Below the pieces are notes generated by a model. The model ran no database searches. It worked only from the letters and a program-made list of their open reading frames with translations, and was not told the origin of the DNA. The position numbers and the translations under genes are program-made. DNA of 64,000 nucleotides from Bacteroidota bacterium. Its GTDB lineage: Bacteria; Bacteroidota; Rhodothermia; Balneolales; HLUCCA01. Shown piece after piece: positions 53,885 to 64,000 of the stretch. Each line of letters begins with the position of its first letter. Within the stretch, counting starts at the first letter, position 1. Location: the NCBI GenBank assembly GCA_020832235.1, contig JAFIEZ010000007.1, positions 434,001-498,000 on the forward strand, in the 5' to 3' direction.

Positions 53885-54953
53885 AGTATCCACAAAAAGA
53901 ATATCGGAGACCGATATTTACGTCACCCATAAAGGGATGGATGAATTACTTCAGTTGTTGCAGCCCTATACTGGTATGCGATGTCTGCTCATAATGGACC
54001 AATCTGTAGCACAGCTTCATCCATGGTTCATCAAGCATTTGCGAAATAAGTTCAGCGATGTTGTAGACGCTATTGTACCATCTGGAGAAACCAGTAAAAC
54101 GGTACAGGAATGGGCCCGAATTCTGGATATAGCCCTGACAAATAAGCTGCGCAGGGGAACGCCAGTGATTGCCGTTGGAGGAGGTGTTACCGGCGATCTT
54201 GCAGGCTTTGTAGCATCTTCCGTTCTTCGTGGACTTCCTCTTATTCATATACCCACCACATTATTGGCTATGGTTGATAGCGCTATTGGGGGGAAAACCG
54301 GCGTAAACCACCCAACGGGTAAAAATCTTATTGGCTCTTTTTATCAGCCCGATATTGTATTTGCAGACATGCAGTTTCTGGAATCCTTACCAAAAAGGGA
54401 GTGGAATTGTGGTCTTGGCGAAATCATTAAATATGCCTGTATCAGTAACCCATCCCTTTTTAATCTGATAGCAGGGTGTCAACCAGGCGCCGATCTCGCA
54501 TTTGTGGCGAATATAGTGCAGCAATGTGCCGAAATAAAAGCAAATGTTGTAATGGAAGACGAATTGGAAACAGGGGCGAGAGCATTCTTAAATTTTGGTC
54601 ATACTTTTGCTCATGCTCTGGAATCACATACCCGATACAGAAGATTTGCACATGGAGAGGCGGTCTATGTAGGACTATTGGCAGCAACATGGTACTCACA
54701 GAAGATGGGTGCCCCTGTAGATCCAGACAGAATAATTTCATTTAAGAAAACGTTTAAACTACAAACAGAAGATCTATTGCAAGCTGTACCCTCGCTCATC
54801 AATGCTATGTATAGTGATAAAAAGATCAGAACCGGAGCTTTGCGCCTTGTATTACTCAGTGATTGGGGTAAACCCATGTTGCAGGAGGTCGAACATAACC
54901 CACTTCTGACGGAAGCATGGCAGTATGCATTGGTTAACGCGCATAATAATTAA
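53868..54953 (+). CDS. aroB: 3-dehydroquinate synthase
   Basis: Converts DAHP to 3-dehydroquinate, the second shikimate-pathway step, with NAD and a divalent metal. Length is 361 residues. NAD motif VGGGVTGDLAGFVA; IPTTLLAMVDSAIGGKTGVN; metal ligands in GLGEIIKYA and in LNFGHTFAHALESH. It overlaps aroK (17 nt) and tamB (29 nt). Confidence 0.97.
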   Translation: MKTPIKVSTKRISETDIYVTHKGMDELLQLLQPYTGMRCLLIMDQSVAQLHPWFIKHLRNKFSDVVDAIVPSGETSKTVQEWARILDIALTNKLRRGTPVIAVGGGVTGDLAGFVASSVLRGLPLIHIPTTLLAMVDSAIGGKTGVNHPTGKNLIGSFYQPDIVFADMQFLESLPKREWNCGLGEIIKYACISNPSLFNLIAGCQPGADLAFVANIVQQCAEIKANVVMEDELETGARAFLNFGHTFAHALESHTRYRRFAHGEAVYVGLLAATWYSQKMGAPVDPDRIISFKKTFKLQTEDLLQAVPSLINAMYSDKKIRTGALRLVLLSDWGKPMLQEVEHNPLLTEAWQYALVNAHNN

Positions 54954-57900
54954 TGGATTGATACTCAAGTATATATATATCGCATGGAAGTACACGCTAC
55001 GATCAATACTGGCCGTAGTGGCTTTTTTATGCCTGATGATTGTAGTCATATTTGGGGTCGTTCAGTTGCCTTTTGCTCAATCTTACGTAACCAAAGTCGC
55101 GGAAACCTATTTCAACCAAACATTTCTGGGCGAGCTGCATATTGGACAAGTGAGCGGTTTTATTCCATTTTCAATGAAGCTGGAAGACGTTTTACTGCTC
55201 GAATACACAACGCAAGATACTCCGCCAGATACGTTAATATCTATCCAGCAGATCGACCTCAGGGTAAATCCGCTCGACTTCTTCAAAAGAACCGTCAGTG
55301 TTCAGTCATTGCACATCCAAGAGCCATCTGTTGTAGTTGATCTGGAATCAGAAGGGAGTGTCTATAGAATTGAGAGAGCGTTTCAACGTGGAGAAGAAAG
55401 AGGTGAACGTACACCGCCACGATTAGAAAATATTGAATTATTCGCACCCTTTCTGAGTATTAGCGGAGGGTCATTACGCTTTGAATCTAGAACTCGTGAT
55501 GCACACTCGTTTTTTCAGCAACAACCGGGACCAATTAGGATCGAAAATATTCAGTTTTCCGCATTTGCAGAACTCAGTGATTTTCAACGCTATTTGGATG
55601 TGTATTTTTTATTTGCTGATATTCCTCAATGGAGTGAACATACCTATAAAATTCGGGGACAGCTGTTTAACGACAATCGATTTTTAGAACTTAACGGTCT
55701 GCGAATAGAACTAGGAGAGAGTATTATCAGTGTAACCGGTGAGGCATCTCCAGTGGATATTCTGAAAGGTGGTTTTACAGATCAAATTATCACCTCATCG
55801 TTTTCCTTGTTGGTAGACACGGCTTATGTAAGAGGTTCAGATGTGAGTTTCCTGCACCCCAACTTGTCGAATACATCCACTCCACTTATGTTTAAACTCA
55901 GGGCAGCGGGTACAGTAGATGCCGTGAGTATCTCGCAAAGCAAGATGCAATACGGAGGAAGTGAGCTTGAGTTTGTTGGCGATCTGCAACATATACTTGA
56001 CCCCGCGTTGTTTTCCTATGACGGGTTTGTGCGTCAACTAAGCATTGATCATCAAGATTTATTTCGATTAGTTCCAACCGCAAGTGACTTCATGTTCAAA
56101 GATTGGGGACTTTTCACAGTACAAGGCCGTGTTTTTGGAGATATAAGCAGAACAGACGCAGACATTAATGTAATCACACCTGAAGGGCGGTTAAGTCTGG
56201 AGGGCGATATACAATGGTTAACCGAACCCGACTATCAGTTGAGATTAATTTCGGAGGGACTGAATATTGGGCAGTTTAAATCACTTAACACACCTTCATC
56301 AGATATCAACACAACCGTCTTAATTCAAGGTAACGGATTTTCTGCCAGCACAGCTCACCTTACAGCCTCTGTTTCGATGTTCAACTCAGTTATCGGAAAT
56401 TTTTCATTCAACGAACTTGCAATACAGGCCGACTACATTGAAGGCGACATTGATGCCATGATATCATGGTTGAGAAACGGGTCTCTTCTGGAGTTTGATT
56501 TGAAGTATTTAAGCCAAGATGTTAATGAAATGCTGATAGCTGGTAAAGCGGAATCATTCGATTTCTCAGAGCTTATAGGGGATGAGTTTCTTGCCACAAC
56601 GAACCTGGATTTTACATTTGATATGGAGTTGATTAATCCATTTTCAACGGCTTTAACAGGAGTGTTGAGTCTGGATATTACAGAAGGGAAAGTGAATAAT
56701 GTGGATGTAGGTACACATCAGTTATATGCTGACTTTTTAGAAACTGGCCCAGATGAGCGATTATTCCGATTTACCAGCACAGTAGCTGATGCAGAATTAA
56801 GAGGAAACCTTTTGCCAGACAAGATGTCGGCAATGTTCATATACTGGAAGAATTACATTGCCAGCAGGGTGGAAGATGAATTTACATTTGCTGAAGATGC
56901 AGAAGTTCTATCAGATGAATTCATGATGGATACATCCGTAGATTTTACAGCAAGTGCCAGAATCAAAGACCTGTCTCTTCTACAGCTCTATATTCCGTCG
57001 TTACCACAGATACAGGCAGACGCTAATTTAAATATACAATTGTTTGCCAGTGAGAGCCGGTTGATAGTTAATGGCGACATCAATGCATCCAACTTTCAGT
57101 ATGATGATTTCAGTGTTACAAATGCTGCAATACAGTTTTCAAATAGCCTTCAATATGGCCGTAAACTGCAAGAATTTGCAACGTTAAATATACAGACACA
57201 AACAGGCACCGTATCTCGCGGTAACTTTACACTGGACGGACTGCAAAGTTCACTATCTCTTCTTAACGAAACAGCTAGTTTTCAACTTAGCAGTAAAAGG
57301 ACGGGAGAAGATAATGTACAGTTTATACTGGGTACGCAAGTTGGTATAAGCGACACAACACTTGCGTTTACAATAAATGAACTTTCACTTGGGTCAACCA
57401 TGTATGGTTGGGATCTGAAGAGTCCTGCAATTGCAAGACTTACAGACGACCGTAAATTTCATATTGATGAATTTAGACTAGAAAATGATGGGCAGCTCAT
57501 TGAGGTCTCAGGGACATACAGTTCCGATCTTAATGACGCTATGGAGTATAGGTTCATTAATGTGAACTTGGCCCAGATTTCCGACATTATTGATGGCCGC
57601 AGTTCTTTCGACGGTATTCTAGACGGATCATTTTCATCTCAGTCTTTATTGAGAGAACCAGCTGTAACCGGTAATCTTTTAGTTGACAGGTTTGGTCTGG
57701 ATGGTAGATTGGTAGGTGATGTTGCCCTGAATAGTACTTTTGATGCGCTAACGGAGCGATTTAACACTCAAATTCGTGTTTTAACTGACCCAGATAAATA
57801 CGGAGATTATCTGGCTGCAAACAGAGGCGTAGGGCAAGACATACGAATTAACGGATGGTTTCAGGCACCAGATGAAGCATTAGCTCCAACAGATACGTTG

Positions 57901-59595
57901 TATTACTTCGATGTGGATTTAGTACAAATAGACGGGTGGATTTTGGTACCCGTTCTTCCGTTTATATTTACTGAGGCTGAGGGCAAAGCCAACGGTCAGG
58001 GTATCATAACCGGCAACGCGAACGATTTTTATTTTAATGCCCGTTTTGATGTGGAAGAGGTCTCGGTAGTCCCAGAGTTTGTATTTACAAATTACATCTT
58101 GTCTGGGGAGGTTATACTCGATCGTTATGAAGGGGTATCAATAAATAATGTGTCGGTCAGAGACCAGCAAAATGGTACAGGCGTATTAAATGGTACCGTC
58201 TCTTTCAACGATTTTCAACGTGAGCGCCCTTTCGACCTGACCCTAAGTATGAATCGTCTCCAGTTTCTTAATAGCCCTTTTTCAACAGATGTTCCTTTTT
58301 ATGGTACTGTTGCCGGAACAGGAACAGTTTCGCTCACTGGGTCTAATCTCTCTCCGTTTCTACGTACAATTATTCCTATAACCACTACACCTGCTTCCAG
58401 GCTCACGATTCCGTTGCTGGCGGAAACTACCGTTGAAGAACAAGCCCGATTTATTGAGTTTGTACAGAGCTTCGACGACCTGTTAAGGCCACGGGAAATA
58501 CAACAAGTCGACGAAGAAATTCCGTTATTGAGAGATCTCACTTTTGTTGAAATTGCCCGTCTAGATTTGCAGTTTATCGCTCCGGCTGCAACAACAGTTC
58601 AGCTGCTTTTTGATCCGCTCACCGGCGAAGTTCTGAATGCCAGAGGGAGTGGAAGAATTCGAATTACACTGGAAGATGAAGAATTTCAGATGTTTGGCAA
58701 CTTTAATGTAACCAGTGGTGAGTACACATTTGTTGCAGGCGATGTTTTCCTCAGGAGATTTCAGATCCGCAATGGTGGAAGTATCACCTGGGAGGGAGAC
58801 CCTGTAAATGCCCAGCTCAACATGACAGCAGCTTACCGGGCACGGCCAAACGTAAGTCTGCTTACCGGTTCTGCGCTTAACCAACAATCGCGCATACCGG
58901 TTGACCTTATTCTGGAAATATCAGGTACAATTCAAAGTATAGAAAATGACTTCTTTTTTGAATTTCCAAATGCAGTGGATGTCACACAAAATGCTACTGA
59001 ACTGGCACTTTTAAATAGTGAAGATCAGAAACTGATACAAGCCACAAGCTTGCTTTTTACCGGTAGTTTTCTTCCAGTAAGCGCCGGTGGAGACGGCCAA
59101 TTTGCAGAACTTGGTACCAGCTTACAATCCAGAGCGGGCCAGGTGGGTTTGTCACAACTTCTTTCTAACCAAATTAATACACTGTTGAATTCGAATCTAA
59201 GCAATCTGGATGTAGACCTTAATCTCACTGGTTTCGACCAGGCTGATCTCGGTATTGCACTTCGATTATTCAACGACAGACTAATACTACGTGGGGAAAG
59301 TCAATTTTATACCGCCAATGAAACCGGAACAGAAACCCTTTTAGGTGACCTTGGTGTTACGTATAGAATAAATCGTAATTTATCTGTTGAAGTATTTCAT
59401 CGCAGAGACCCTACATTACGTTCTATAGTCGGTAATCAAACCCAGGCAGAAAGTATTAATGGTATAGGTCTCGAGGCACAGGTTCAGTTTAACACCTGGG
59501 CTGAACTAAGGCAACGACTGTGGGGGCAAATCCGCAGAATATTCGGTGCTGCAGCCCCCACTCCCAACGATACAGCATCAACAGCTTCCAACTAG
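54925..59595 (+). CDS. tamB: TamB-like translocation and assembly module protein
   Basis: A 1556-residue envelope protein of the TamB/AsmA-like bridge family, anchored in the inner membrane by one helix at ~29-50 (ILAVVAFLCLMIVVIFGVVQ). A very long beta-rich, groove-forming region follows, with repeated strands. The C-terminal DUF490/TamB domain includes FNVTSGEYTFVAGDVFLRRF, NGGSITWEGDPVNAQLNMTA and GLSQLLSNQINTLL. TamB family members link inner and outer membranes for lipid transport and outer-membrane protein assembly. No tamA-like gene is adjacent. The ATG at 54925 overlaps aroB by 29 nt; a TTG at 54958 is an alternative start. Confidence 0.93.
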   Translation: MHWLTRIIINGLILKYIYIAWKYTLRSILAVVAFLCLMIVVIFGVVQLPFAQSYVTKVAETYFNQTFLGELHIGQVSGFIPFSMKLEDVLLLEYTTQDTPPDTLISIQQIDLRVNPLDFFKRTVSVQSLHIQEPSVVVDLESEGSVYRIERAFQRGEERGERTPPRLENIELFAPFLSISGGSLRFESRTRDAHSFFQQQPGPIRIENIQFSAFAELSDFQRYLDVYFLFADIPQWSEHTYKIRGQLFNDNRFLELNGLRIELGESIISVTGEASPVDILKGGFTDQIITSSFSLLVDTAYVRGSDVSFLHPNLSNTSTPLMFKLRAAGTVDAVSISQSKMQYGGSELEFVGDLQHILDPALFSYDGFVRQLSIDHQDLFRLVPTASDFMFKDWGLFTVQGRVFGDISRTDADINVITPEGRLSLEGDIQWLTEPDYQLRLISEGLNIGQFKSLNTPSSDINTTVLIQGNGFSASTAHLTASVSMFNSVIGNFSFNELAIQADYIEGDIDAMISWLRNGSLLEFDLKYLSQDVNEMLIAGKAESFDFSELIGDEFLATTNLDFTFDMELINPFSTALTGVLSLDITEGKVNNVDVGTHQLYADFLETGPDERLFRFTSTVADAELRGNLLPDKMSAMFIYWKNYIASRVEDEFTFAEDAEVLSDEFMMDTSVDFTASARIKDLSLLQLYIPSLPQIQADANLNIQLFASESRLIVNGDINASNFQYDDFSVTNAAIQFSNSLQYGRKLQEFATLNIQTQTGTVSRGNFTLDGLQSSLSLLNETASFQLSSKRTGEDNVQFILGTQVGISDTTLAFTINELSLGSTMYGWDLKSPAIARLTDDRKFHIDEFRLENDGQLIEVSGTYSSDLNDAMEYRFINVNLAQISDIIDGRSSFDGILDGSFSSQSLLREPAVTGNLLVDRFGLDGRLVGDVALNSTFDALTERFNTQIRVLTDPDKYGDYLAANRGVGQDIRINGWFQAPDEALAPTDTLYYFDVDLVQIDGWILVPVLPFIFTEAEGKANGQGIITGNANDFYFNARFDVEEVSVVPEFVFTNYILSGEVILDRYEGVSINNVSVRDQQNGTGVLNGTVSFNDFQRERPFDLTLSMNRLQFLNSPFSTDVPFYGTVAGTGTVSLTGSNLSPFLRTIIPITTTPASRLTIPLLAETTVEEQARFIEFVQSFDDLLRPREIQQVDEEIPLLRDLTFVEIARLDLQFIAPAATTVQLLFDPLTGEVLNARGSGRIRITLEDEEFQMFGNFNVTSGEYTFVAGDVFLRRFQIRNGGSITWEGDPVNAQLNMTAAYRARPNVSLLTGSALNQQSRIPVDLILEISGTIQSIENDFFFEFPNAVDVTQNATELALLNSEDQKLIQATSLLFTGSFLPVSAGGDGQFAELGTSLQSRAGQVGLSQLLSNQINTLLNSNLSNLDVDLNLTGFDQADLGIALRLFNDRLILRGESQFYTANETGTETLLGDLGVTYRINRNLSVEVFHRRDPTLRSIVGNQTQAESINGIGLEAQVQFNTWAELRQRLWGQIRRIFGAAAPTPNDTASTASN

Positions 59596-59609
59596 GTAAT
59601 CAAATAGTT

Positions 59610-61787
59610 ATGACCAAAAAAAAGAGCAGCCTCGAAAAACTAATCATCCAATTTCTAGAACACTATCCAGACACATTTGTGCCCGTTGAACTCATGGCAG
59701 GCGCTCTTAAAATGGATAATGCCAGAGAATACAAAAAGTTGACGAAGGCCGTCCATAAGATGGTGACCAGACAAATGCTCCGACAAAATAAATCAGGGCA
59801 TGTTAAACCTGCAATCAATGAAGAAAACTCCGGCATCCAAGAAGGTGTTATTTCTGTTAACCGTCATGGTATTGGATTTGTTAAACTCGAAGGGTACGAC
59901 GATGATATTCGCATTCCCAGAAAAAAGATGGGAGTGGCTTTACCCGGAGATTTTGTTCGAATAAAGGTTACGGGTAAAACGGGACCAAATAATAGACTCG
60001 AAGGGCGTGTTCTGGAAATCCGAAGTCGGGGTAACCGGCTTTTTGTGGGTACATTAACTCGCGAAAAAACAGGCGCCTGCTTTATTGAGCCAGACGAAAA
60101 ATCCGCACAGACGTCTTTCTTTGTATTACCCGAAAATTCCCTTGACGCCAAACACAACGAAAAAGTTATATTCAAACTTATTGATTGGATCAATCCCCGT
60201 ACATTGCCGGAGGCGGTAATCGTTGACAGACTTGGATTGAAAAACACAAACGATGCAGCTATTCTATCTATTTTGGCTGAAAATCAAATCGTCAGTACCT
60301 TCCCTAAAGAAGTAGATGAGTTTGCAGATAAAATTGCAACGTCCATTCCGAAAGCGGAATATAAAAGAAGAATGGACTTAAGAAATGAAGTCATCTTTAC
60401 CATTGACCCTGTTGATGCAAAAGACTTCGATGATGCTTTAAGTATAGCCAGGTTAGAAAATGGCAACTACTATCTAGGGGTGCATATTGCAGATGTAACT
60501 CATTACGTGAAACCAGAATCGGTTCTGGATAAAGAAGCTCATGAGCGTGGTACTTCGGTATACCTTGTAGATAGGGTAATTCCGATGCTTCCTGAATCGC
60601 TAAGCAATGGCGTCTGTAGTTTGCGTCCTAACGAAGATAAGCTTTGTTACAGTTGTTTCATGGAAATTGACAACAATGGACAGGTTGTAGATTACGATAT
60701 ACGTGAGACCGTGATTAATTCAAAATGTCGTTTCACGTACGAAGAAGCTCAGGAAGTTATTGAAGGAAAACCTCATGAGTTTTCGGAGCAAATGAAACAC
60801 CTGCATAAATTGTCAAAAAGACTAACACAGCTCCGGTTTGAACACGGTGCTATGGACTTCGATACACCGGAGCCAAGATTCATTTTAGATGATGCAGGTA
60901 AACCAGTTGATATTATAGTTAAAAAACGCTTCGATGCACATCGTTTAGTAGAAGAATGCATGTTGATGGCAAATAAAACCGTTGCTCTTCATGTCGAAAA
61001 CTTGCGTAAGGAAGTAATTAAAAGCCAGGGTAAGAAGAAAAATCCCGATTTATATCCATTCTTCTATCGGATTCATGATAAACCAGATCCAGAGAAACTG
61101 GCAAATATTGCGGAAAATGTAGGGCCAATAGGAATTAAGTTTAAGCCTGACATGAAGAAGGTGAACTCAAAAGTCATAAACGAGCTACTTAAGGCTGTAG
61201 ATGGTCATATCCTACAAAACACAATAAATGAATTGGTATTGCGCTCTATGGCCAAGGCTGTGTACAGCCCCAAAAATATTGGGCATTTTGGTCTCTCATT
61301 TGAACATTATGCACATTTTACAAGTCCAATTCGACGTTATCCCGACGTCATTGTCCACAGGCTTTTAAAAAAATATGCAGCCGGAATTCCCGGTTACACG
61401 TTCGGTGAACTGGAGCAGTTTGGCAGCCATTGCAGTAATAGAGAAAAAATGGCGGTAAATGCTGAACGTGACTCCATTAAACTTAAGCAAGTTGAATACA
61501 TGTCGGCACGAATAGGCAATACATACGACGGGTACATCAGTGGTGTAACAGACAGAGGACTTTTTGTATCGCTCAAAGACGTGTATTGCGAGGGACTTGT
61601 TCACATATCAGACCTTAATGATGATTATTATGTCTATGATCCGAACAGGCATATACTGCTTGGGAGATCCAATAAAAAATCATTCAGACTTGGCGATGAA
61701 ATCACTGTTAAAGTGTTTTCAACCAACATAGAACAAAGAACTATAGATTTTGTGATGGCAGATCGGAAAAACTCAAGCGCTAAATAG
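59610..61787 (+). CDS. rnr: Ribonuclease R
   Basis: A processive 3'-5' exoribonuclease that degrades structured RNA and, with tmRNA, faulty mRNAs. I start at the ATG at 59610, which follows the tamB stop by 14 nt; the frame extends upstream into tamB but those 30 residues are not protein-like. Length is 725 residues. An N-terminal winged helix, cold-shock domains (VISVNRHGIGFVKLEG), an RNB catalytic core with Asp266, Asp272, Asp274 and Asp275 (DPVDAKDFDDALSI), and a C-terminal S1 domain (GNTYDGYISGVTDRGLFVSL) are present. The basic tail of the E. coli enzyme is short here. Confidence 0.95.
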   Translation: MTKKKSSLEKLIIQFLEHYPDTFVPVELMAGALKMDNAREYKKLTKAVHKMVTRQMLRQNKSGHVKPAINEENSGIQEGVISVNRHGIGFVKLEGYDDDIRIPRKKMGVALPGDFVRIKVTGKTGPNNRLEGRVLEIRSRGNRLFVGTLTREKTGACFIEPDEKSAQTSFFVLPENSLDAKHNEKVIFKLIDWINPRTLPEAVIVDRLGLKNTNDAAILSILAENQIVSTFPKEVDEFADKIATSIPKAEYKRRMDLRNEVIFTIDPVDAKDFDDALSIARLENGNYYLGVHIADVTHYVKPESVLDKEAHERGTSVYLVDRVIPMLPESLSNGVCSLRPNEDKLCYSCFMEIDNNGQVVDYDIRETVINSKCRFTYEEAQEVIEGKPHEFSEQMKHLHKLSKRLTQLRFEHGAMDFDTPEPRFILDDAGKPVDIIVKKRFDAHRLVEECMLMANKTVALHVENLRKEVIKSQGKKKNPDLYPFFYRIHDKPDPEKLANIAENVGPIGIKFKPDMKKVNSKVINELLKAVDGHILQNTINELVLRSMAKAVYSPKNIGHFGLSFEHYAHFTSPIRRYPDVIVHRLLKKYAAGIPGYTFGELEQFGSHCSNREKMAVNAERDSIKLKQVEYMSARIGNTYDGYISGVTDRGLFVSLKDVYCEGLVHISDLNDDYYVYDPNRHILLGRSNKKSFRLGDEITVKVFSTNIEQRTIDFVMADRKNSSAK

Positions 61788-61841
61788 TCATATTAAGCGT
61801 TAGTGCGTGTATTAGATAATAAATCAACGTTATATCAGAAT

Positions 61842-64000
61842 ATGAACAAAATTTCGCTGTATTTACCGGTTATTTTAGCCCTATTTATCGGGTTATCAAC
61901 TGTCAAGACGGTAGAAGCTCAATATTTTGCATTCGGCAAAAACCGGGTTCAGTATACCCAGTTTGATTGGCGGTTTATTCAGTCTGATCATTTTGATGTG
62001 TATTATTATGACGCTCAAAACTACTATCTGGCTGAGTTTACGGCATTTTCTCTGGAAGCAGCCTATGCGCAGTTACGACGTGACTTTCGCCATGAAATCA
62101 CAGATCGTATTCAGGTAATCATATACGCCTCCCACAGCGAATTCTCTGAAACCAATACCGTTCCTCTGCCATTGGATGCGCAGGGAATAGGAGGGGTTAC
62201 AGATAAATTTAAAAATAGAATCACCATGCCATTTCAGGGTGATTATGCCGATTTTCGACGCATACTGCACCATGAACTTATCCATGCAGTAATAAATGAT
62301 ATGTATTATGGTGGTACGATACAGTCCATCATACAGAATAATATTCAGCTTGTTTTTCCATTGTGGTTTGAAGAAGGGTTGGCCGAATATATGGCACTCG
62401 GCTGGGATACGAACACCGACATGTTTATTCGCGATGCTGTAATGAATAATTATCTGCCACCAATCCCTCAGTTAAGAGGATACATGGCCTATCGGGGTGG
62501 ACAGGCTATGTGGCATTTCATTGCTGAGGAGTATGGCAGAGAGAAAATCGGTGAAATAATGCAACGGATTAAAAATACCAGATCCGTAGAGGCAGGTATG
62601 CGACAGTCCCTTGGGCTAACAATCGATGAGCTTTCTGATCGATGGCATGAGTGGCTGCGCCGTAAGTATTTCCCTGAAATTACAATACGGGAGAATCTCC
62701 GCGACATTAGTACGCCTATAACACGCAGAGAGATGGGAGGATCGTTCAATACCTCTCCTGCAATCTCACCCTTGGGTGATCGTATTGCCCTAATAACCAA
62801 TCGCCGAGGCTTCTTTGATGTGGTGGTTATAAATTCTCTAGATGGAAGAATTCTAAAGACGCTCATCAGGGGCGAAGATAACGTTAACTTTGAAGAGTTG
62901 AATATCCTTCGTCCAAACCTTTCTTGGTCGCCTGACGGACAGAATATCGTGCTTTCAACCAGGTCTGGTGGACAAAACGACATCACAATTGTTAATTATC
63001 AGACAGAGGACGTACGAAAAATACAGTTTCCAGATTTAAACGGTATCGGATCAGTAGCATGGTCGCCCGACGGAACTAAAATTGCTTTTGACGGAAATCA
63101 AGGACCGCTATCCGATATTTATGTTTTTGATTTGGAAACCGAAGAGCTATTTAACATAACCTCCGACATTTTTAGTGATCGGGAGCCTGCATGGGGGGCA
63201 GAATCCGAATTTATTTATTTTGTTTCTGATAGAGGTGCGCAAACGCGAGTCAACACGGTGGGTAAAGAATTTAACATGCTGTTAAACCCATCACTCAAGC
63301 AAACTGATATATACAGAATTCGCCTCGGAGATACCAGAGCGGAAAGGCTTACCCGTAGTGAAGGCTGGTCTGAAATGCGGCCTCAAGTCACGCGAGATAA
63401 CAAAATGTTTTTTATCTCAGACCAGAATGGAATTCCTAATGTCTATGTAATGGAACTGGAAACCCGTAGGAGTAGACCGGTTACCGACCTGCTATCGGGC
63501 GTTATGCAAATGTCTGTTAGCTCCGATGGAAATCGAATTGCTGTAAACAGTATCAACAGAGGGTTTCTGGACATATTCTTGATTCAGAATCCGATGAATA
63601 TGGTAAAAGAAGAGCCTCTCGTACCAAACGTATGGGCTGAAATGCGAGAGCGAGTTAGCGATTATGTAATGGTACCGGCATTGCGATACGGGCGAGAAAT
63701 TGTAACAGAAGATCTGGCCCTTTTCGGACGCGGTGATGACGATCAGATGACTTTGCGATCGGTTGCTTCAATAATTGATATGCAACGTGAACCCGAGCCG
63801 GAACCCGAGCCGGAACCAATTACCGAAACTACACGCATTGATTTTAGAAACTATTTGTTTGCTGACGTCCGCGACCCGGAAAGTGGCGAACCCATTGCGC
63901 AGGAAATCTTCGGACTCCGTGATACTCGTACTGCCGATGGTAGATTCATTCCCAACAAATATCGTCTGACATTCTCACCTGACTTTACTTACGCCAGCGG
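61842..64000 (+). CDS. Secreted peptidase-MA / TolB-like propeller protein, 3' end cut by window
   Basis: The frame opens at ATG 61842 and runs to the window end without a stop (719 codons visible). A signal peptide covers residues ~1-28 (cleaved near VEAQYF). A gluzincin-like metalloprotease domain has HHELIH with HExxH at 144-148 and a probable third ligand in WFEEGLAEYMA. From ~300 there are repeated WD40/TolB-like blades (PNLSWSPDGQNIVLSTRSGG, GSVAWSPDGTKIAF). A Pro-Glu repeat hinge (EPEPEPEPEP) at ~650 follows, then the start of another domain. In relatives such proteins exceed 1000 residues and may end in a beta-barrel; that part lies outside. It follows rnr by 54 nt. Confidence 0.85.
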   Translation, partial: MNKISLYLPVILALFIGLSTVKTVEAQYFAFGKNRVQYTQFDWRFIQSDHFDVYYYDAQNYYLAEFTAFSLEAAYAQLRRDFRHEITDRIQVIIYASHSEFSETNTVPLPLDAQGIGGVTDKFKNRITMPFQGDYADFRRILHHELIHAVINDMYYGGTIQSIIQNNIQLVFPLWFEEGLAEYMALGWDTNTDMFIRDAVMNNYLPPIPQLRGYMAYRGGQAMWHFIAEEYGREKIGEIMQRIKNTRSVEAGMRQSLGLTIDELSDRWHEWLRRKYFPEITIRENLRDISTPITRREMGGSFNTSPAISPLGDRIALITNRRGFFDVVVINSLDGRILKTLIRGEDNVNFEELNILRPNLSWSPDGQNIVLSTRSGGQNDITIVNYQTEDVRKIQFPDLNGIGSVAWSPDGTKIAFDGNQGPLSDIYVFDLETEELFNITSDIFSDREPAWGAESEFIYFVSDRGAQTRVNTVGKEFNMLLNPSLKQTDIYRIRLGDTRAERLTRSEGWSEMRPQVTRDNKMFFISDQNGIPNVYVMELETRRSRPVTDLLSGVMQMSVSSDGNRIAVNSINRGFLDIFLIQNPMNMVKEEPLVPNVWAEMRERVSDYVMVPALRYGREIVTEDLALFGRGDDDQMTLRSVASIIDMQREPEPEPEPEPITETTRIDFRNYLFADVRDPESGEPIAQEIFGLRDTRTADGRFIPNKYRLTFSPDFTYAS

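Noticed and set aside
62489-62986. 165-residue minus-strand frame
   Set aside because: Shadow of the metalloprotease/propeller gene, whose plus-strand frame shows a signal peptide and HExxH.

Overview
The window is ordinary, densely packed chromosomal DNA from a Gram-negative bacterium of the FCB (Bacteroidota-like) group. A Balneolota or Rhodothermota relative is my best guess. The evidence is a TonB-dependent receptor paired with a DUF4249 lipoprotein, a Rho with a Gln/Lys-rich N-terminal extension, a tiny bS22/COX24-type ribosomal protein beside HU, TamB and OstA-like LPS-export genes, and promoter boxes resembling the Bacteroidota TAnnTTTG element. The DNA leans AT-rich. I see no insertion sequence, prophage, integrase, CRISPR array, tRNA or rRNA. 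Two genes are cut by the window ends: rho at the left and a large secreted metalloprotease/beta-propeller protein at the right.

Layout. 1-9.2 kb: rho end; metallo-beta-lactamase-fold hydrolase and sppA (minus); a PYROXD2-like flavoprotein; an LD-carboxypeptidase, site-2 protease and alanine racemase run. 9.2-13.2 kb (minus): DUF4159 protein, rpiB, glyA, tatC and an FKBP lipoprotein, ending at a good terminator. 13.3-21.1 kb: secreted GH13 amylase, the TonB receptor/DUF4249 pair, and an nfeD-floA membrane operon. 21.2-28.6 kb: a saccharopine-dehydrogenase-like enzyme, the tmRNA gene, a plant-type ferredoxin-NADP reductase, and a five-gene minus operon of a retropepsin-like protease (rimB type), RimK ligase, aspartoacylase-like deacylase, class V aminotransferase and YihY. 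29-35.3 kb: alaS and pyruvate dehydrogenase E1alpha, E1beta and E2. 35.4-43.5 kb: murB, the rmlADCB dTDP-rhamnose operon, a DUF2207 membrane protein, a PolB-like exonuclease and an asparaginase. 43.7-50.1 kb: an EF-G paralogue facing agcS-upp-lptC-lptA. 50.4-64 kb: HU, bS22-like peptide, an unrecognised protein, then a plus-strand chain rqcH-aroK-aroB-tamB-rnr-metalloprotease.

Functional themes are envelope building (murB, alr, ldcA, rml, lptC/lptA, tamB, tatC, sppA, site-2 protease), translation and ribosome rescue (alaS, ssrA, rqcH, rnr, EF-G2, bS22-like) and central metabolism (pdh, glyA, rpiB, aro, upp). Convergent gene pairs usually share one strong hairpin terminator, and in two cases that hairpin sits inside the opposing gene's coding end.

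I did not find a clear, wholly new system. The parts most worth a second look are the RimK/retropepsin/deacylase/aminotransferase operon, the plant-type FNR, the tmRNA tag sequence, the EF-G paralogue lacking its G3 histidine, the 29-residue basic protein, and a possible 50-residue membrane peptide upstream of alaS.
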